DNA from: Desulfocapsaceae bacterium
GTDB taxonomy: Bacteria > Desulfobacterota > Desulfobulbia > Desulfobulbales > Desulfocapsaceae
NCBI GenBank assembly: GCA_030653035.1
Contig: JAUSAB010000079.1
Span: 1 to 57,682 of the forward strand
Length of the DNA stretch: 57,682 bases
Direction of reading: 5' to 3'
Positions within the stretch are counted from its first letter, which is position 1; the number at the start of each line of letters is the position of its first letter. The notes under the pieces are model-generated. The model was not told where the DNA came from and made no database searches. It was given only the letters and a program-made list of their open reading frames with translations. Both the position numbers and the translations under genes were made by a program. Below, one piece after another: positions 26,469 through 35,264 of the stretch.

Positions 26469-27539
26469 ATGGCAAATGATCCTCGTGATATGGATGGAAA
26501 AGGTCTGCAAAGGGCCTTGTATCTGCTGGGCCGGAATGGTTCTCTCCGCGGGCAGCTCATGGAATTCCTCAAGAATGCTGAAAAAGAACTGAAGATCGAT
26601 GGTTCAGTGCGCGATGAAATCACCGGCCCCATTGTTGATGCCCTGCACGATGAAAAAGATGTCTATGAAAAGTCACTTGCCGACGGCACCCACTTCAAGT
26701 TTCTCTTTCGCACAAAAATTGCCCGGGATTTTTTGATGTCCACCAAGGAGCATCCATCACATGTCTGGGAGCCACAGACAACCAAGCTGCTGTTGGGACT
26801 GACCTCAGGAATCAAAGGCGATGTGATCGTCGGCGGGGCCTACTTCGGCGACCAGGCAGTTCTGGTGGCCAAGAACATCAGGAGTTCAGGGAAATCCATC
26901 CACTGTTTTGAACCCAATCTCGATCAGGCCGCGATGTTGACAGAAAATTTCCGGATCAACAATCTTGACAATGTGCGCATCAACACTCTGGGATTATGGT
27001 CGGAAAGCAGTGTCCGTCTGAGACTTGATGGCTTCGACTCCTTCGCCAACGCAGTCAAGGCGAACGCCGATGAGGAAGGGTTCGAAACCATTTCCATTGA
27101 CGACTATCAACATCAATTCAACCTTAAAATCGGACTGATCCAGCTCGATATCGAAGGGGCGGAACTGGGAACGCTGCAAGGGGCCTCAAAAACGATAGCC
27201 GCATTTAAGCCGCATATCGTCTTCGAGGTTCACAGAGACTATGTCGACTGGTCCCACGGCATGGAAAATACAGCAATCTGCCGACTGCTCTCCGAGGCGG
27301 GCTACACTGTTTTCGCCATCCGAGACTTCAACTCCCATTACGAGATGAACGGTAAACCCGTAGAACTGATACCCACAGACAAGGTCTATCTTGAGGGACC
27401 GCCCCATGGCTTCAATATGGTGGCGGTGCAGGATGCCGCTATTTTTGCCGGCCCGGGATATAAAATTGTCGAGAACGTCAGTCCCAAACTGCTCCTGCAT
27501 AAGGATCCAACCCTACATCACCCCACGGACGGTCTTTAA
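26469..27539 (+). CDS. FkbM family methyltransferase
   Basis: The 356-residue protein has a helical N-terminal extension (about 110 residues) and then an FkbM-type Rossmann domain: GDVIVGGAYFGDQAVLVAK, IHCFEPNLDQAAMLTENF, ETISIDDY and IQLDIEGAELGTLQGA. FkbM proteins transfer a methyl group from SAM, usually to a hydroxyl of a sugar or polyketide. AGGAAAGG precedes the ATG. A gap of 104 bases separates it from the C-methyltransferase gene. In this context O-methylation of the flagellin glycan is the likely role. Confidence 0.85.
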   Translation: MANDPRDMDGKGLQRALYLLGRNGSLRGQLMEFLKNAEKELKIDGSVRDEITGPIVDALHDEKDVYEKSLADGTHFKFLFRTKIARDFLMSTKEHPSHVWEPQTTKLLLGLTSGIKGDVIVGGAYFGDQAVLVAKNIRSSGKSIHCFEPNLDQAAMLTENFRINNLDNVRINTLGLWSESSVRLRLDGFDSFANAVKANADEEGFETISIDDYQHQFNLKIGLIQLDIEGAELGTLQGASKTIAAFKPHIVFEVHRDYVDWSHGMENTAICRLLSEAGYTVFAIRDFNSHYEMNGKPVELIPTDKVYLEGPPHGFNMVAVQDAAIFAGPGYKIVENVSPKLLLHKDPTLHHPTDGL

Positions 27540-27545
27540 TCCCCC

Positions 27546-28388
27546 ATGGCCGGAAAGATAATGCAGAAACCAAGGGCGACCATCATTGGCGGCAAGGGCT
27601 TCATCGGGCGTCATCTTGCCGCCCGCCTGCTGGCCACAGGATGGGATTGCCATCTTCCCGATCGTCACGCGCCCCTGGACGGAGAGGAGGATATGGGCCA
27701 TCTCTTTTACTGCGCAGGGCTGACGGCCGACTATCTCCAACGCCCCTTTGACACCATCGAGGCGCATGTATCCCAGTTGAGCAGAATCCTGCAGACCGGC
27801 CGCTTCACATCGCTGACCTATCTTTCCTCGACCCGTCTCTACGACAGTCAGCCGGGGACAGAGGGAAGCGAAGAGCTGCCACTGCTCCTGAACCCGACAA
27901 ACCCCCGGCACATCTATGATCTGTCCAAGGCACTCGGCGAGTCGCTCTGTCAGGTAACGGGTAAAGGACGGGCCCGTGTCGCCCGTCTCTCCTGTGTCTA
28001 TAATGATCACACCGATGAAGATGGCTTTCTCCCCGGATTGTTACGACAGCTCATCAAGGATAGTCCCTCACTGCTGGAGGTTGATTCTTCACCGGCTTTC
28101 GCTCGGGATTATATCCATCTGGAGGATGTACTTGATGCCCTGATCCTGATCGCCACCCAGGGAAATGAAGGGATATACAACGTTGCCAGCGGTGAAAATA
28201 TCGGCAACAAGACCCTGTTCGCTGCCCTCTCCCAGGTAAGCGGCTGCAAGATCATCCCGCTGCGCAACGATGACTCTCCAGCACCGGCCAGGATCAGTAT
28301 CAACAAGATGCAGAAGGAATTCGACTGGCAACCCATTCCGGTACTGGAAAAAATAACCTCGCTCATTGAGGAGAACCGGCAATGCTGA
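27546..28388 (+). CDS. NAD-dependent epimerase/dehydratase (extended SDR)
   Basis: The 280-residue protein has the glycine motif IIGGKGFIGRHLAARLL at the N terminus and YDLSKALGE with the catalytic Tyr and Lys; SSTRLYDSQ supplies the upstream Ser/Thr. RDYIHLEDVLDALILIA is typical of nucleotide-sugar epimerases/reductases. It is shorter than most 4,6-dehydratases and may be the 4-ketoreductase that completes the CDP-sugar, which would otherwise be missing. An alternative start at 27561 (MQKPRATIIGG) has a GGAAAG upstream and may be the true one. Confidence 0.82.
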   Translation: MAGKIMQKPRATIIGGKGFIGRHLAARLLATGWDCHLPDRHAPLDGEEDMGHLFYCAGLTADYLQRPFDTIEAHVSQLSRILQTGRFTSLTYLSSTRLYDSQPGTEGSEELPLLLNPTNPRHIYDLSKALGESLCQVTGKGRARVARLSCVYNDHTDEDGFLPGLLRQLIKDSPSLLEVDSSPAFARDYIHLEDVLDALILIATQGNEGIYNVASGENIGNKTLFAALSQVSGCKIIPLRNDDSPAPARISINKMQKEFDWQPIPVLEKITSLIEENRQC

Positions 28389-29032
28389 AATTACTGCACT
28401 CCAGTCGTGAAGGCCTGCTGAATTATGTGACGACACAGTTGGAACGATTTTTTCCTGACGAACAGACCGGAACGAAACAGGTCCTCAATGGTTGCCTGGA
28501 CGAGGCGCTCGACCGGCTTCAAAATTGCATTAATGCGGTACGAATGTGGCGCTCAGGTGAGTTTGATTATCTCCATTCATCGCAATATGCGATCTTTCTC
28601 TATTTTCTCGCCAATACTCTCTGGCGACACAAAGGCCAGCAGAGAATCTGTACCAAGCTCTTTTTCCTCAACAAATCACTGAACGGCATCGACTGTTTTT
28701 ATGAAATCGAGATGCCGGAAATCTTTTTTATCGGCCACTCAGTGGGCATTGTGCTGGCCAAGGCGACGTATGGCAATTATCTTGTCCTCTATCAAAATTC
28801 CACCGTCGGCAAGAATCATGGCATTGCCCCGGCTATAGGCGATGGTGTCATCATGTACCCGAATACCGCCATCATCGGCGCCAGTCATGTCCGCAGCGGC
28901 TCGGTGCTCTCGCAGGGGGTGAGTGTCATCAATCGTGAAACCCCGGGTGATTGTCTGGTCTATCAGGGAAATGGTGGCAATCTGGTTTTTCGACCACGGC
29001 GGAACTCAGCCGATGAGTACTTCCGTCAGTAA
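28382..29032 (+). CDS. Serine-acetyltransferase-like hexapeptide (left-handed beta-helix) acyltransferase
   Basis: The 216-residue protein has a helical N-terminal half and a C-terminal hexapeptide region with IGHSVGIVLAKATYGNYLV, STVGKNHGIAPAIGDGV and NTAIIGASHV. It resembles the fold of serine acetyltransferase (CysE) and sugar acyltransferases. The His in IGHSVGIVL sits where CysE has its catalytic His. It overlaps the SDR stop by 7 bases, so the two are coupled. Placement in the sugar cluster favours acetylation of a sugar or of its precursor over cysteine synthesis. Confidence 0.75.
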   Translation: MLKLLHSSREGLLNYVTTQLERFFPDEQTGTKQVLNGCLDEALDRLQNCINAVRMWRSGEFDYLHSSQYAIFLYFLANTLWRHKGQQRICTKLFFLNKSLNGIDCFYEIEMPEIFFIGHSVGIVLAKATYGNYLVLYQNSTVGKNHGIAPAIGDGVIMYPNTAIIGASHVRSGSVLSQGVSVINRETPGDCLVYQGNGGNLVFRPRRNSADEYFRQ

Positions 29033-29197
29033 AGCAAACAGATAGTTGGCAGGCACAGTGTAATCTGTTTCCCATGTGTCCCACAGAAAATACTCTTTCG
29101 GTGCTCCGCACGGGGATCGAGTCTTAACTGCGGCACAGTCCAAACCAGATATTGAGTCAACTGAATTTTATCCTTCATAATTTTTTCACATCACAGC
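29033..29197. other. Intergenic stretch before the second flagellin promoter
   Basis: No gene and no convincing terminator is seen between the acyltransferase stop and the sigma-28 promoter at 29198. Confidence 0.4.
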
Positions 29198-29225
29198 TAA
29201 AGCTTTATCATCGAGGTGCCGATAG
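29198..29225 (+). promoter_or_regulatory. Sigma-28 type promoter of the second flagellin gene
   Basis: TAAAGCTT (29198-29205), 12 bases, GCCGATAG (29218-29225): a near-consensus FliA promoter with the same spacing as at 5575 and 9374. The predicted leader is about 210 bases. Confidence 0.85.
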
Positions 29226-29233
29226 ATATTTTA

Positions 29234-29443
29234 AGGGAAAAAATTCTTTTTTAACTTTTCCCCTAAAGTCTTTCCCAAAAATGACCGATATAAAATTAAA
29301 GAAATAAAAAACCACTGACCAAGGAGGTGCCACGACACGAAAAACATCCAGCACGACCCCGAGCAGTAACTAAGCAGTAAATCGTTTCAACCGGGCAAGG
29401 ACGCCCATCTGTACCCCATACACCATATTCAAGGAGGAATATC
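29234..29443 (+). promoter_or_regulatory. Long 5' leader of the second flagellin mRNA with two Shine-Dalgarno-like sites
   Basis: The leader starts with an A/T-rich hairpin (AGGGAAAA at 29234-29241 with TTTTCCCCT at 29256-29264). It carries two AAGGAGG blocks, one near 29321 with no start codon at usable distance and one near 29430 serving the ATG. Paired GGA motifs are the usual arrangement for CsrA binding to flagellin leaders, and csrA-fliW is in the same locus. CsrA binding is an inference. Confidence 0.4.
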
Positions 29444-30961
29444 ATGGGACTCACAATTAACACAAACGTAATGTCTCTCAACGCCCAACGTAACTTGGGT
29501 ACATCTCAATCAGCGCTGGCAAAATCCATGCAGCGTTTGTCGTCTGGTCTTCGCATCAACTCCGCCAAGGATGATGCCGCCGGACTGTCTATTTCAGATC
29601 GTATGACCTCGCAGATCCGCGGTCTGAATCAGGCAGCTCGTAACTCTAACGATGGTATCTCTCTGGCCCAGACGGCTGAGGGTGCCTTACAGGAAACAAC
29701 AAACATCCTTCAGCGTATGCGTGAGCTGGCCGTTCAGTCAGCAAACGATACCAACAGCTCCTCTGATCGTTCTTCCCTGCAGTCTGAGGTAAATCAGCTT
29801 AAACAAGAAATGACCAGGATTGCTGACACTACTGAATTCAACGGCAAAAAGCTTCTTGACGGAACTATGACTTCGGCCCAGTTCCAGGTGGGAGCCAATG
29901 CAAACCAGACCATTTCCTTTGGAATTAGCTCAGCCAAGGCCGCAAGTCTTGGTAATAATTCCTTGGCTACCAGCAACACCACGGCCAACTACAGCATTGA
30001 AGGAGCAACCTCAGCAGCTACGGGCAGTTCAGCCAATGATGTACTGGCTCAGACCCTGACTGTTGTCGGTAAGGAAGGTTCACAAACTACCTCTGTTGCT
30101 GCTGGCGCTACGGCTGCCGTTATTGCTGCCAGCATCAATGCCATTGCTGCAGATACCGGCGTAACGGCCACTGCCGCAACAACGGCTACGATAGGCGGCC
30201 TTACTGCCAATGGCAGTATCACATTTAGTCTTCAAGGTTCCAACACCACAGCACTTTCGATTAATGCAACCGTGCTTTCCGATGACCTGACCAACCTGGT
30301 CACTGCCATTAGCGAGCAGGCAGGGAATACCGGCATTACCGCCACACTGAGTTCTGACAAGAAAAGTCTCACCCTTAGTCAAGCGGCAGGATATGATATC
30401 AAGGTCGCTGACTTTGCCCACAGCGCTACCGGCGCTGCAGATTCAGTTATGACATTGCAAGGTAGCACCCCTACGGTCGTCACTCTTACAGATAGTACAA
30501 CCGCAGCCTCCAAACTCGATTCTTCCACCGTTGGTGGCGAGATCACTTTCAATGGTTCGGCTGGCTTCAACGTAACAAGCAGTATTGCCGCCAGTACCGG
30601 TTCACTCTTCTCAACCGCCGCTAATGGTGCCAACGTCAGTACCTTGAGTTCCATCGACAACGTGGATATTACCACAGTCACAGGTGCTGCTGATGCCATC
30701 AAGGCTGTTGACGGGGCTTTAACACAGATTGACAATATGCGTGGTGATCTTGGTGCGGTCCAGAACCGTTTTGAGTCCACCATCTCCAATCTGGCTAACG
30801 TCTCCGAGAATCTCTCTGCTGCCCGCAGCCGGATTCTGGATGCGGACATTGCTCAGGAAACCTCAGCAATGACCAAGAACAACATCCTGCAACAGGCCGG
30901 TGTCTCCATTCTGGCCCAGGCAAACCAGGCTCCACAGTTGGCATTGTCCTTGTTGAAGTAA
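29444..30961 (+). CDS. fliC: Flagellin (second copy)
   Basis: The 505-residue protein begins [18 protein letters not shown] and [20 protein letters not shown], and ends with [18 protein letters not shown] and [14 protein letters not shown]. The D0/D1 ends are nearly the same as in the first flagellin. The Ser/Thr/Ala-rich middle (roughly 175-400) is homologous but diverged. AAGGAGG precedes the ATG at 7-8 bases. With a near-consensus sigma-28 promoter it is probably the more strongly expressed copy. A filament of two flagellins, or differential use, is possible. Confidence 0.97.
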   Translation: MGLTINTNVMSLNAQRNLGTSQSALAKSMQRLSSGLRINSAKDDAAGLSISDRMTSQIRGLNQAARNSNDGISLAQTAEGALQETTNILQRMRELAVQSANDTNSSSDRSSLQSEVNQLKQEMTRIADTTEFNGKKLLDGTMTSAQFQVGANANQTISFGISSAKAASLGNNSLATSNTTANYSIEGATSAATGSSANDVLAQTLTVVGKEGSQTTSVAAGATAAVIAASINAIAADTGVTATAATTATIGGLTANGSITFSLQGSNTTALSINATVLSDDLTNLVTAISEQAGNTGITATLSSDKKSLTLSQAAGYDIKVADFAHSATGAADSVMTLQGSTPTVVTLTDSTTAASKLDSSTVGGEITFNGSAGFNVTSSIAASTGSLFSTAANGANVSTLSSIDNVDITTVTGAADAIKAVDGALTQIDNMRGDLGAVQNRFESTISNLANVSENLSAARSRILDADIAQETSAMTKNNILQQAGVSILAQANQAPQLALSLLK

Positions 30962-31021
30962 GAAAGAATGAAGGTAACAAAGCCGCAGTCTGAAGATTAA
31001 AGACTGAAGGCTGACAAACAA

Positions 31022-31051
31022 AGAGGGGCCGGCTTTACGGCCGGTCCCTCT
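31022..31051 (+). terminator. Terminator/attenuator after the second flagellin gene
   Basis: AGAGGGGCCGGC pairs with GCCGGTCCCTCT (one mismatch) around a small loop, followed by TTCCCTTT. It lies 60 bases after the flagellin stop and should limit read-through into flaG. Confidence 0.75.
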
Positions 31052-31079
31052 TCCCTTTGCAAAAAGGGAGGAGCGAACC

Positions 31080-31430
31080 ATGAATATAGATATCACTGCC
31101 AGTGTGGGTGGAGCCGTTCAACAGAAGCCCCAGGCCCCAGAACAGATAGACGCACAACGGAAGAACAAAGAAAAGGTTGCGGATACTCCGCAGGCCGCGC
31201 CCGCCGAAAAAGGTGTCCAGTCGGAAGAACTGCTCAGCCAAATCAAGGCAGTTACCGAAAATGGTGTTTACAGCGTCCGTTTTGAGCAGAATGACAACAA
31301 GGAATTCGTCGTCAAGATCTACGACCAGAAGACCAACGAAGTCGTACGCCAGATTCCGGCGGAAGAGATGCTCAAGCTTAAGGCTGCATTGAATGATCTA
31401 ACTGGAAATATTGTAGATACCAAGGCGTAA
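31080..31430 (+). CDS. flaG: FlaG family flagellar protein
   Basis: The 116-residue protein has a variable Gln/Lys-rich N-terminal half and the conserved FlaG core FVVKIYDQKTNEVVRQIP followed by AEEMLKLKAAL. FlaG proteins influence filament length and commonly sit between flagellin and fliD genes, as here. AGGGAGGAG precedes the ATG. Confidence 0.88.
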   Translation: MNIDITASVGGAVQQKPQAPEQIDAQRKNKEKVADTPQAAPAEKGVQSEELLSQIKAVTENGVYSVRFEQNDNKEFVVKIYDQKTNEVVRQIPAEEMLKLKAALNDLTGNIVDTKA

Positions 31431-31533
31431 GAAAAGATGACATGTCGGGCTTCAGCCTGACATGATCGTGTCGGACAAAAAGGGGCTTTTCACTGCAAGC
31501 AGGGAAGGTGTATTTTCTCGGAGGGAAACAGTA

Positions 31534-32997
31534 ATGTCAACTACATCAGCCACATCGACCTCAACAACCACCTTCAGCGGCCTTGCCACCGGTCTCGACA
31601 CCGACTCAATCGTCACCAAGCTGATGAAAATCGAACGAATGCCGATTACCCGGCTGGAAGCAAAAAAAACAGCCGAAGCCGATCGCCTTGCCGCCTATGC
31701 CCAGTTCAAAGGTACCATTGACAATCTGAAAAGCGCGGTCAGCGCCATGACCCTCACCAGTCAGGTCAAATCGACCAGTGTCTCTGTAAGCGCTGGCGCC
31801 CCATTTACCGCCACCAGCACCAATGCCAGCAGCGGTAGCTATAACATCGCCGTCAAACAACTGGCTCAAGTGCAAAAGGACATCAGCGCAGGCTGGGCAT
31901 CACCAACAGATGCCGTGCTCGGCACAGGCACCTTTACCCTGACCAACGGTACAACAAATACCGTTATTTCTGTTACCTCAGCCAACAACTCCCTGAACGG
32001 TCTGGCTGCGGCCATCAATGAAAAATCCACCACCACCGGGATCAGGGCCACTATCATTAATGATGGCACGAACAGCGCAACCGCCTACCACATGGTCTTC
32101 ACCGGCGCCGATGCCAGCACCGCCTTTAGCGTGACAAGCGACCTGAAGGCCGCCGACGGAATCACTGTCATTCCCTTTACCACCACTTCGGCACAAATTG
32201 CCCAGCAGGCCAAAGTTCTTATAGATGGCACGGAGGTGGTCAGTAACAGCAACACTCTCAGCGGAACCATCAGCGGTGTCACCCTCAATCTCAACGCAGT
32301 CAGTGCGGCAGCTCCTACCCAGGTTCCACCGTACGCAACATCCCTGCTGGAGATTAAACCAGACACCAGCGCCTTGAAGGAAAAATTAACCACCTTTGTA
32401 ACCAGCTACAACAAGGCCATTGAGTGGATACTCTCCGGCTATGACGAATTTAAGGGAAGCGCCCCCAAGACAACAGATCCAGAGACCCCGGACCTTCTCG
32501 GCTCAGTGCTTCGGGGTGACGCCTCGATCAACAGTGTCAAACGCGGGTTGCAATCTATTCTGAGCTCGGTAACCAAGACCAGTGGTTCACTCAGCGTCTT
32601 GTCCCAACTCGGCATTACCACAAACCTGGATGGAACCCTGACCCAGAACAACACCAAAATGGATGCAGCCCTCCAGAACAACTTTGATGGCGTCGTCAGC
32701 CTGCTGGCCGGTGAAGGCAGCGTTGACGGGGTTATGAAAAAAATGAACTACTACCTGCTGGACGTTACTAATGGATCAACAGGGATGTATGCAGGCAAAA
32801 AGAAAAGTTACAACCAGACTGCTGCCCGCATCGATGACCAGATCCTGAATATGGAACCACGAATGGTCAAAAAAGAGGCCACACTCCGGGCCCAATATAC
32901 CGCGATGGAAAAACTCGTCAGCGGTCTGAATGCCCAGTCGAGCTTTCTCACTCAACAAATGGACATGTTGAGCAACATGCTTAAGGGAAATAATTAA
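31534..32997 (+). CDS. fliD: Flagellar filament cap protein FliD (HAP2)
   Basis: The ATG at 31534 is chosen because GGAGGG lies 9 bases upstream and the product (487 residues) then starts with the usual Ser/Thr-rich tail followed by FSGLATGLDTDSIVTKLMKI. An upstream in-frame ATG at 31462 lacks an SD. The C terminus carries the coiled-coil pattern LRAQYTAMEKLVSGLNAQ and SSFLTQQMDMLSNM of FliD. It forms the cap under which flagellin folds at the filament tip. fliS follows after two bases. Confidence 0.95.
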   Translation: MSTTSATSTSTTTFSGLATGLDTDSIVTKLMKIERMPITRLEAKKTAEADRLAAYAQFKGTIDNLKSAVSAMTLTSQVKSTSVSVSAGAPFTATSTNASSGSYNIAVKQLAQVQKDISAGWASPTDAVLGTGTFTLTNGTTNTVISVTSANNSLNGLAAAINEKSTTTGIRATIINDGTNSATAYHMVFTGADASTAFSVTSDLKAADGITVIPFTTTSAQIAQQAKVLIDGTEVVSNSNTLSGTISGVTLNLNAVSAAAPTQVPPYATSLLEIKPDTSALKEKLTTFVTSYNKAIEWILSGYDEFKGSAPKTTDPETPDLLGSVLRGDASINSVKRGLQSILSSVTKTSGSLSVLSQLGITTNLDGTLTQNNTKMDAALQNNFDGVVSLLAGEGSVDGVMKKMNYYLLDVTNGSTGMYAGKKKSYNQTAARIDDQILNMEPRMVKKEATLRAQYTAMEKLVSGLNAQSSFLTQQMDMLSNMLKGNN

Positions 32998-32999
32998 CG

Positions 33000-33458
33000 A
33001 TGAATGCCTACCTGGATCAATACAAGCAGAATCATATCTATACGGCAACTCCTGAGCAGATCCTGATCATGCTCTACGATGGCGCGATCCGTTTTACCCG
33101 CCAGGCGATGATAGCGGAAGAACAGGGCCAGCAGGTGCACAAGCTGGAGCGAATCAGCAAGACCATGGCCATCATTGTCGAGTTCTCCAATACCCTGAAC
33201 CATGAGATCGGCGGCAAGATTGCCGCTGATCTCGATGGACTCTATCAGTTCATGATTCGGGAGCTGAATGCTGCCCGTAAAGATACCACCGGGGAAAAAC
33301 TGAAAACCGTTGAAGGTCTTCTGGTTGATCTCCGTGAGACCTGGGGCCAGGCCATTGACATCAACCATCAGCAACAGGAAGAAACGACGGCACCACCTGA
33401 ACACGAACAAAGCAATCAGCCCAAAAAGATGTATGTGGCCCTCAACGCTGCGGGATAA
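33000..33458 (+). CDS. fliS: Flagellin export chaperone FliS
   Basis: The 152-residue helical protein has YKQNHIYTATPEQILIMLYD and GAIRFTRQAM near the N terminus and LKTVEGLLVDLRETW further on, both typical of FliS. FliS binds the flagellin C terminus in the cytoplasm and prevents premature polymerisation. If flagellin is glycosylated before export, FliS and the giant transferase would act on the same pool. The Gln/Glu-rich tail (about residues 122-145) is longer than usual. Confidence 0.95.
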   Translation: MNAYLDQYKQNHIYTATPEQILIMLYDGAIRFTRQAMIAEEQGQQVHKLERISKTMAIIVEFSNTLNHEIGGKIAADLDGLYQFMIRELNAARKDTTGEKLKTVEGLLVDLRETWGQAIDINHQQQEETTAPPEHEQSNQPKKMYVALNAAG

Positions 33459-33494
33459 CAACACAGTATCAACACAACTTAAAACGTGACGAAT

Positions 33495-33941
33495 ATGCCT
33501 GACCCTGCTCCTCAACAGCAAACCAGGGAAGAGATCGACACCCTGCTCCAGCGTTCAATCAAACGTTATGAGAATATTCTCACCCTGTTTACAGCCATCA
33601 ACAGTGAGACCGGTGACAATAACCCGGCTACCCTTCACGCCAGAGGAATGGAGATCTTGCAATTACAAGAGCAAGCAGCTCTTGCTGATCACACCCTGAT
33701 TATGACGATGCAAGAAACGAATCCTGCCTGGCTCAATCATTTTTCTTTACTCTCCAAACGTCAAGATATCATGCACCAAATCTTGATCCATACCCATTCA
33801 CTGCTTTCAACTACAAACAATATCAAATCCCTGCTGGCCCATGAGATTAAAGAGATTCAGGGCGGACGCGCTGCCCTGAACGGATACCAGCGCCAGGCAA
33901 CACCTTCTCAGAACGGCGGAATCCTTAATGATTCCCGATAA
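33495..33941 (+). CDS. Probable flagellar chaperone-like helical protein (FliT/FlgN-like)
   Basis: About 148 residues (ATG at 33495; a GTG at 33486 is also possible, and neither has an SD). The sequence is all-helical with LLQRSIKRYENILTLFTAI at the start. It ends in KSLLAHEIKEIQGGRAALNGYQ (given here as HEIKEIQGGRAALNGYQ), which recalls the C-terminal helix and Gly-x-x-Ala-x-x-x-Tyr tail of FlgN-type chaperones. FliT normally follows fliS. The function as a FliD or late-substrate chaperone is inferred from position and helical character. Confidence 0.6.
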   Translation: MPDPAPQQQTREEIDTLLQRSIKRYENILTLFTAINSETGDNNPATLHARGMEILQLQEQAALADHTLIMTMQETNPAWLNHFSLLSKRQDIMHQILIHTHSLLSTTNNIKSLLAHEIKEIQGGRAALNGYQRQATPSQNGGILNDSR

Positions 33942-33980
33942 GATCCATATTCCCCCTGCTATTATTTCGGTCTGTTTCTA

Positions 33981-34376
33981 ATGCCAGGCCGCCTCACTCC
34001 GTCTTCCCATCACGCCATAATCGATGTCGAGCAAGCCTTCCACAACGCCATAAAACGATACACCATCCTGGAACAAGCAGCAGCATCTCTAATAATCAAC
34101 TTTGCCACCTTATCCCCCCAACAGATTCTTCTACGAAGCGCTCAACTTGCAAAAATGCAACGGGAGTTGGCACAACAAGATGAACAACTCATAGCCATCA
34201 TGTCTCTTGCCGGCCCGGAGATCGTCAATGCCGATTTTATCAAGACGTATCAAGATATCATTATCAAAGTTATCCTCATCTGTGACCGAATATGGGGACA
34301 GGTATCCCTGGTTAAAAAAAAATTACTGAACGAAGCGGCAACACACAGAAATCTTGATAGTTCTTTGCAAGACTGA
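33981..34376 (+). CDS. Small helical protein related to the preceding chaperone-like protein
   Basis: The 131-residue protein has a similar start (VEQAFHNAIKRYTILEQAAA) to its neighbour (LQRSIKRYENILTLF) and a comparable spacing of helices, suggesting an old duplication. It has no cysteine-rich or catalytic motif. Likely a second FliT/FlgN-like flagellar chaperone or an adaptor. I recognise no named family. Confidence 0.5.
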   Translation: MPGRLTPSSHHAIIDVEQAFHNAIKRYTILEQAAASLIINFATLSPQQILLRSAQLAKMQRELAQQDEQLIAIMSLAGPEIVNADFIKTYQDIIIKVILICDRIWGQVSLVKKKLLNEAATHRNLDSSLQD

Positions 34377-34448
34377 TAGTATAAAAAAAGTTATCGGAGA
34401 CAAAAAGGGTGTTGTCGGGCTAAACTCCAACCTGCGATTACTTACTTG

Positions 34449-35210
34449 ATGGGTAAATTGGTAGAGATATCATTGTTCATTAGTAACGGCCTCAACTATC
34501 AGAGATTGCTTATCGTGACCACACAAACTGATTTCATTGCTGACATTCCCGACACCAAGCCGGTGCGAATTTTTTTGCCGATCCAGGGAACAGATAAACG
34601 ACACAGGGAACGATGTATCTTTCAAAAAACAACCGCCCCCCATTTTAATCTCCTGTTTGAACCGGGCACCCTGCCGGCTGACATCATTGACACCAAAACG
34701 CCCTGCATCATCAGCCTGGACATGGCTGGTCACAGTGTTTCGATTGAGGCCATGATCACGAAAGTAGTCAATAGCCAGGTTATCGAGTTGATCGTCCGCA
34801 AGGCCATCACCCATGAACAGATGCGCGAATACTTCCGGGTTGATTACACCATACCGATTATCGCCAGCTCCCGGCATGCTGAAGAAGATCTTGATGCGCC
34901 AGAAGAATACTGGCAGGTATCAGGTACAATCATTGATCTCAGTGGCAGCGGCCTTCTGGCAATTTTTCATGAAGAACTGCCTGCCGACAAACTGGTCAGG
35001 ATCCAACTGTCCCTGCACGACAATCGAAGCCATACTCTCTCCTTCCTGGCTCGTCCAGTGAGGATATCAGAGGTGGAGAAAAATAGATATGTTATCGCTT
35101 ATCACTTCGAAGAAATCACCGACGAAGACCGGGACAAAATCATTGGTCAATGCCTGATCACTCAACGCCGGTTGCTTCGCCTCAATGTCCAGGTCAAAAA
35201 TCTATCATAA
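34449..35210 (+). CDS. PilZ domain protein (c-di-GMP effector), first of two
   Basis: The ATG at 34449 gives 253 residues. An N-terminal YcgR-like beta domain (about 1-115) is followed by a PilZ domain with the c-di-GMP-binding RxxxR (REYFR) and DLSGSG (DxSxxG). YcgR-type proteins slow or bias the flagellar motor when c-di-GMP is bound. The position after flagellar chaperones and before a FliK-like gene supports a flagellar role. No clear SD is visible. Confidence 0.8.
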   Translation: MGKLVEISLFISNGLNYQRLLIVTTQTDFIADIPDTKPVRIFLPIQGTDKRHRERCIFQKTTAPHFNLLFEPGTLPADIIDTKTPCIISLDMAGHSVSIEAMITKVVNSQVIELIVRKAITHEQMREYFRVDYTIPIIASSRHAEEDLDAPEEYWQVSGTIIDLSGSGLLAIFHEELPADKLVRIQLSLHDNRSHTLSFLARPVRISEVEKNRYVIAYHFEEITDEDRDKIIGQCLITQRRLLRLNVQVKNLS

Positions 35211-35264
35211 TGGCCCGTAGGAAAACAACATTTCTTCTTCCAGCCATCATACTTTATTATTCCG

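Noticed and set aside
29327-29380. GTG-initiated 17-codon frame in the second flagellin leader
   Set aside because: The GTG directly abuts the AAGGAG block, so no ribosome spacing exists. Better read as a CsrA or decoy site.
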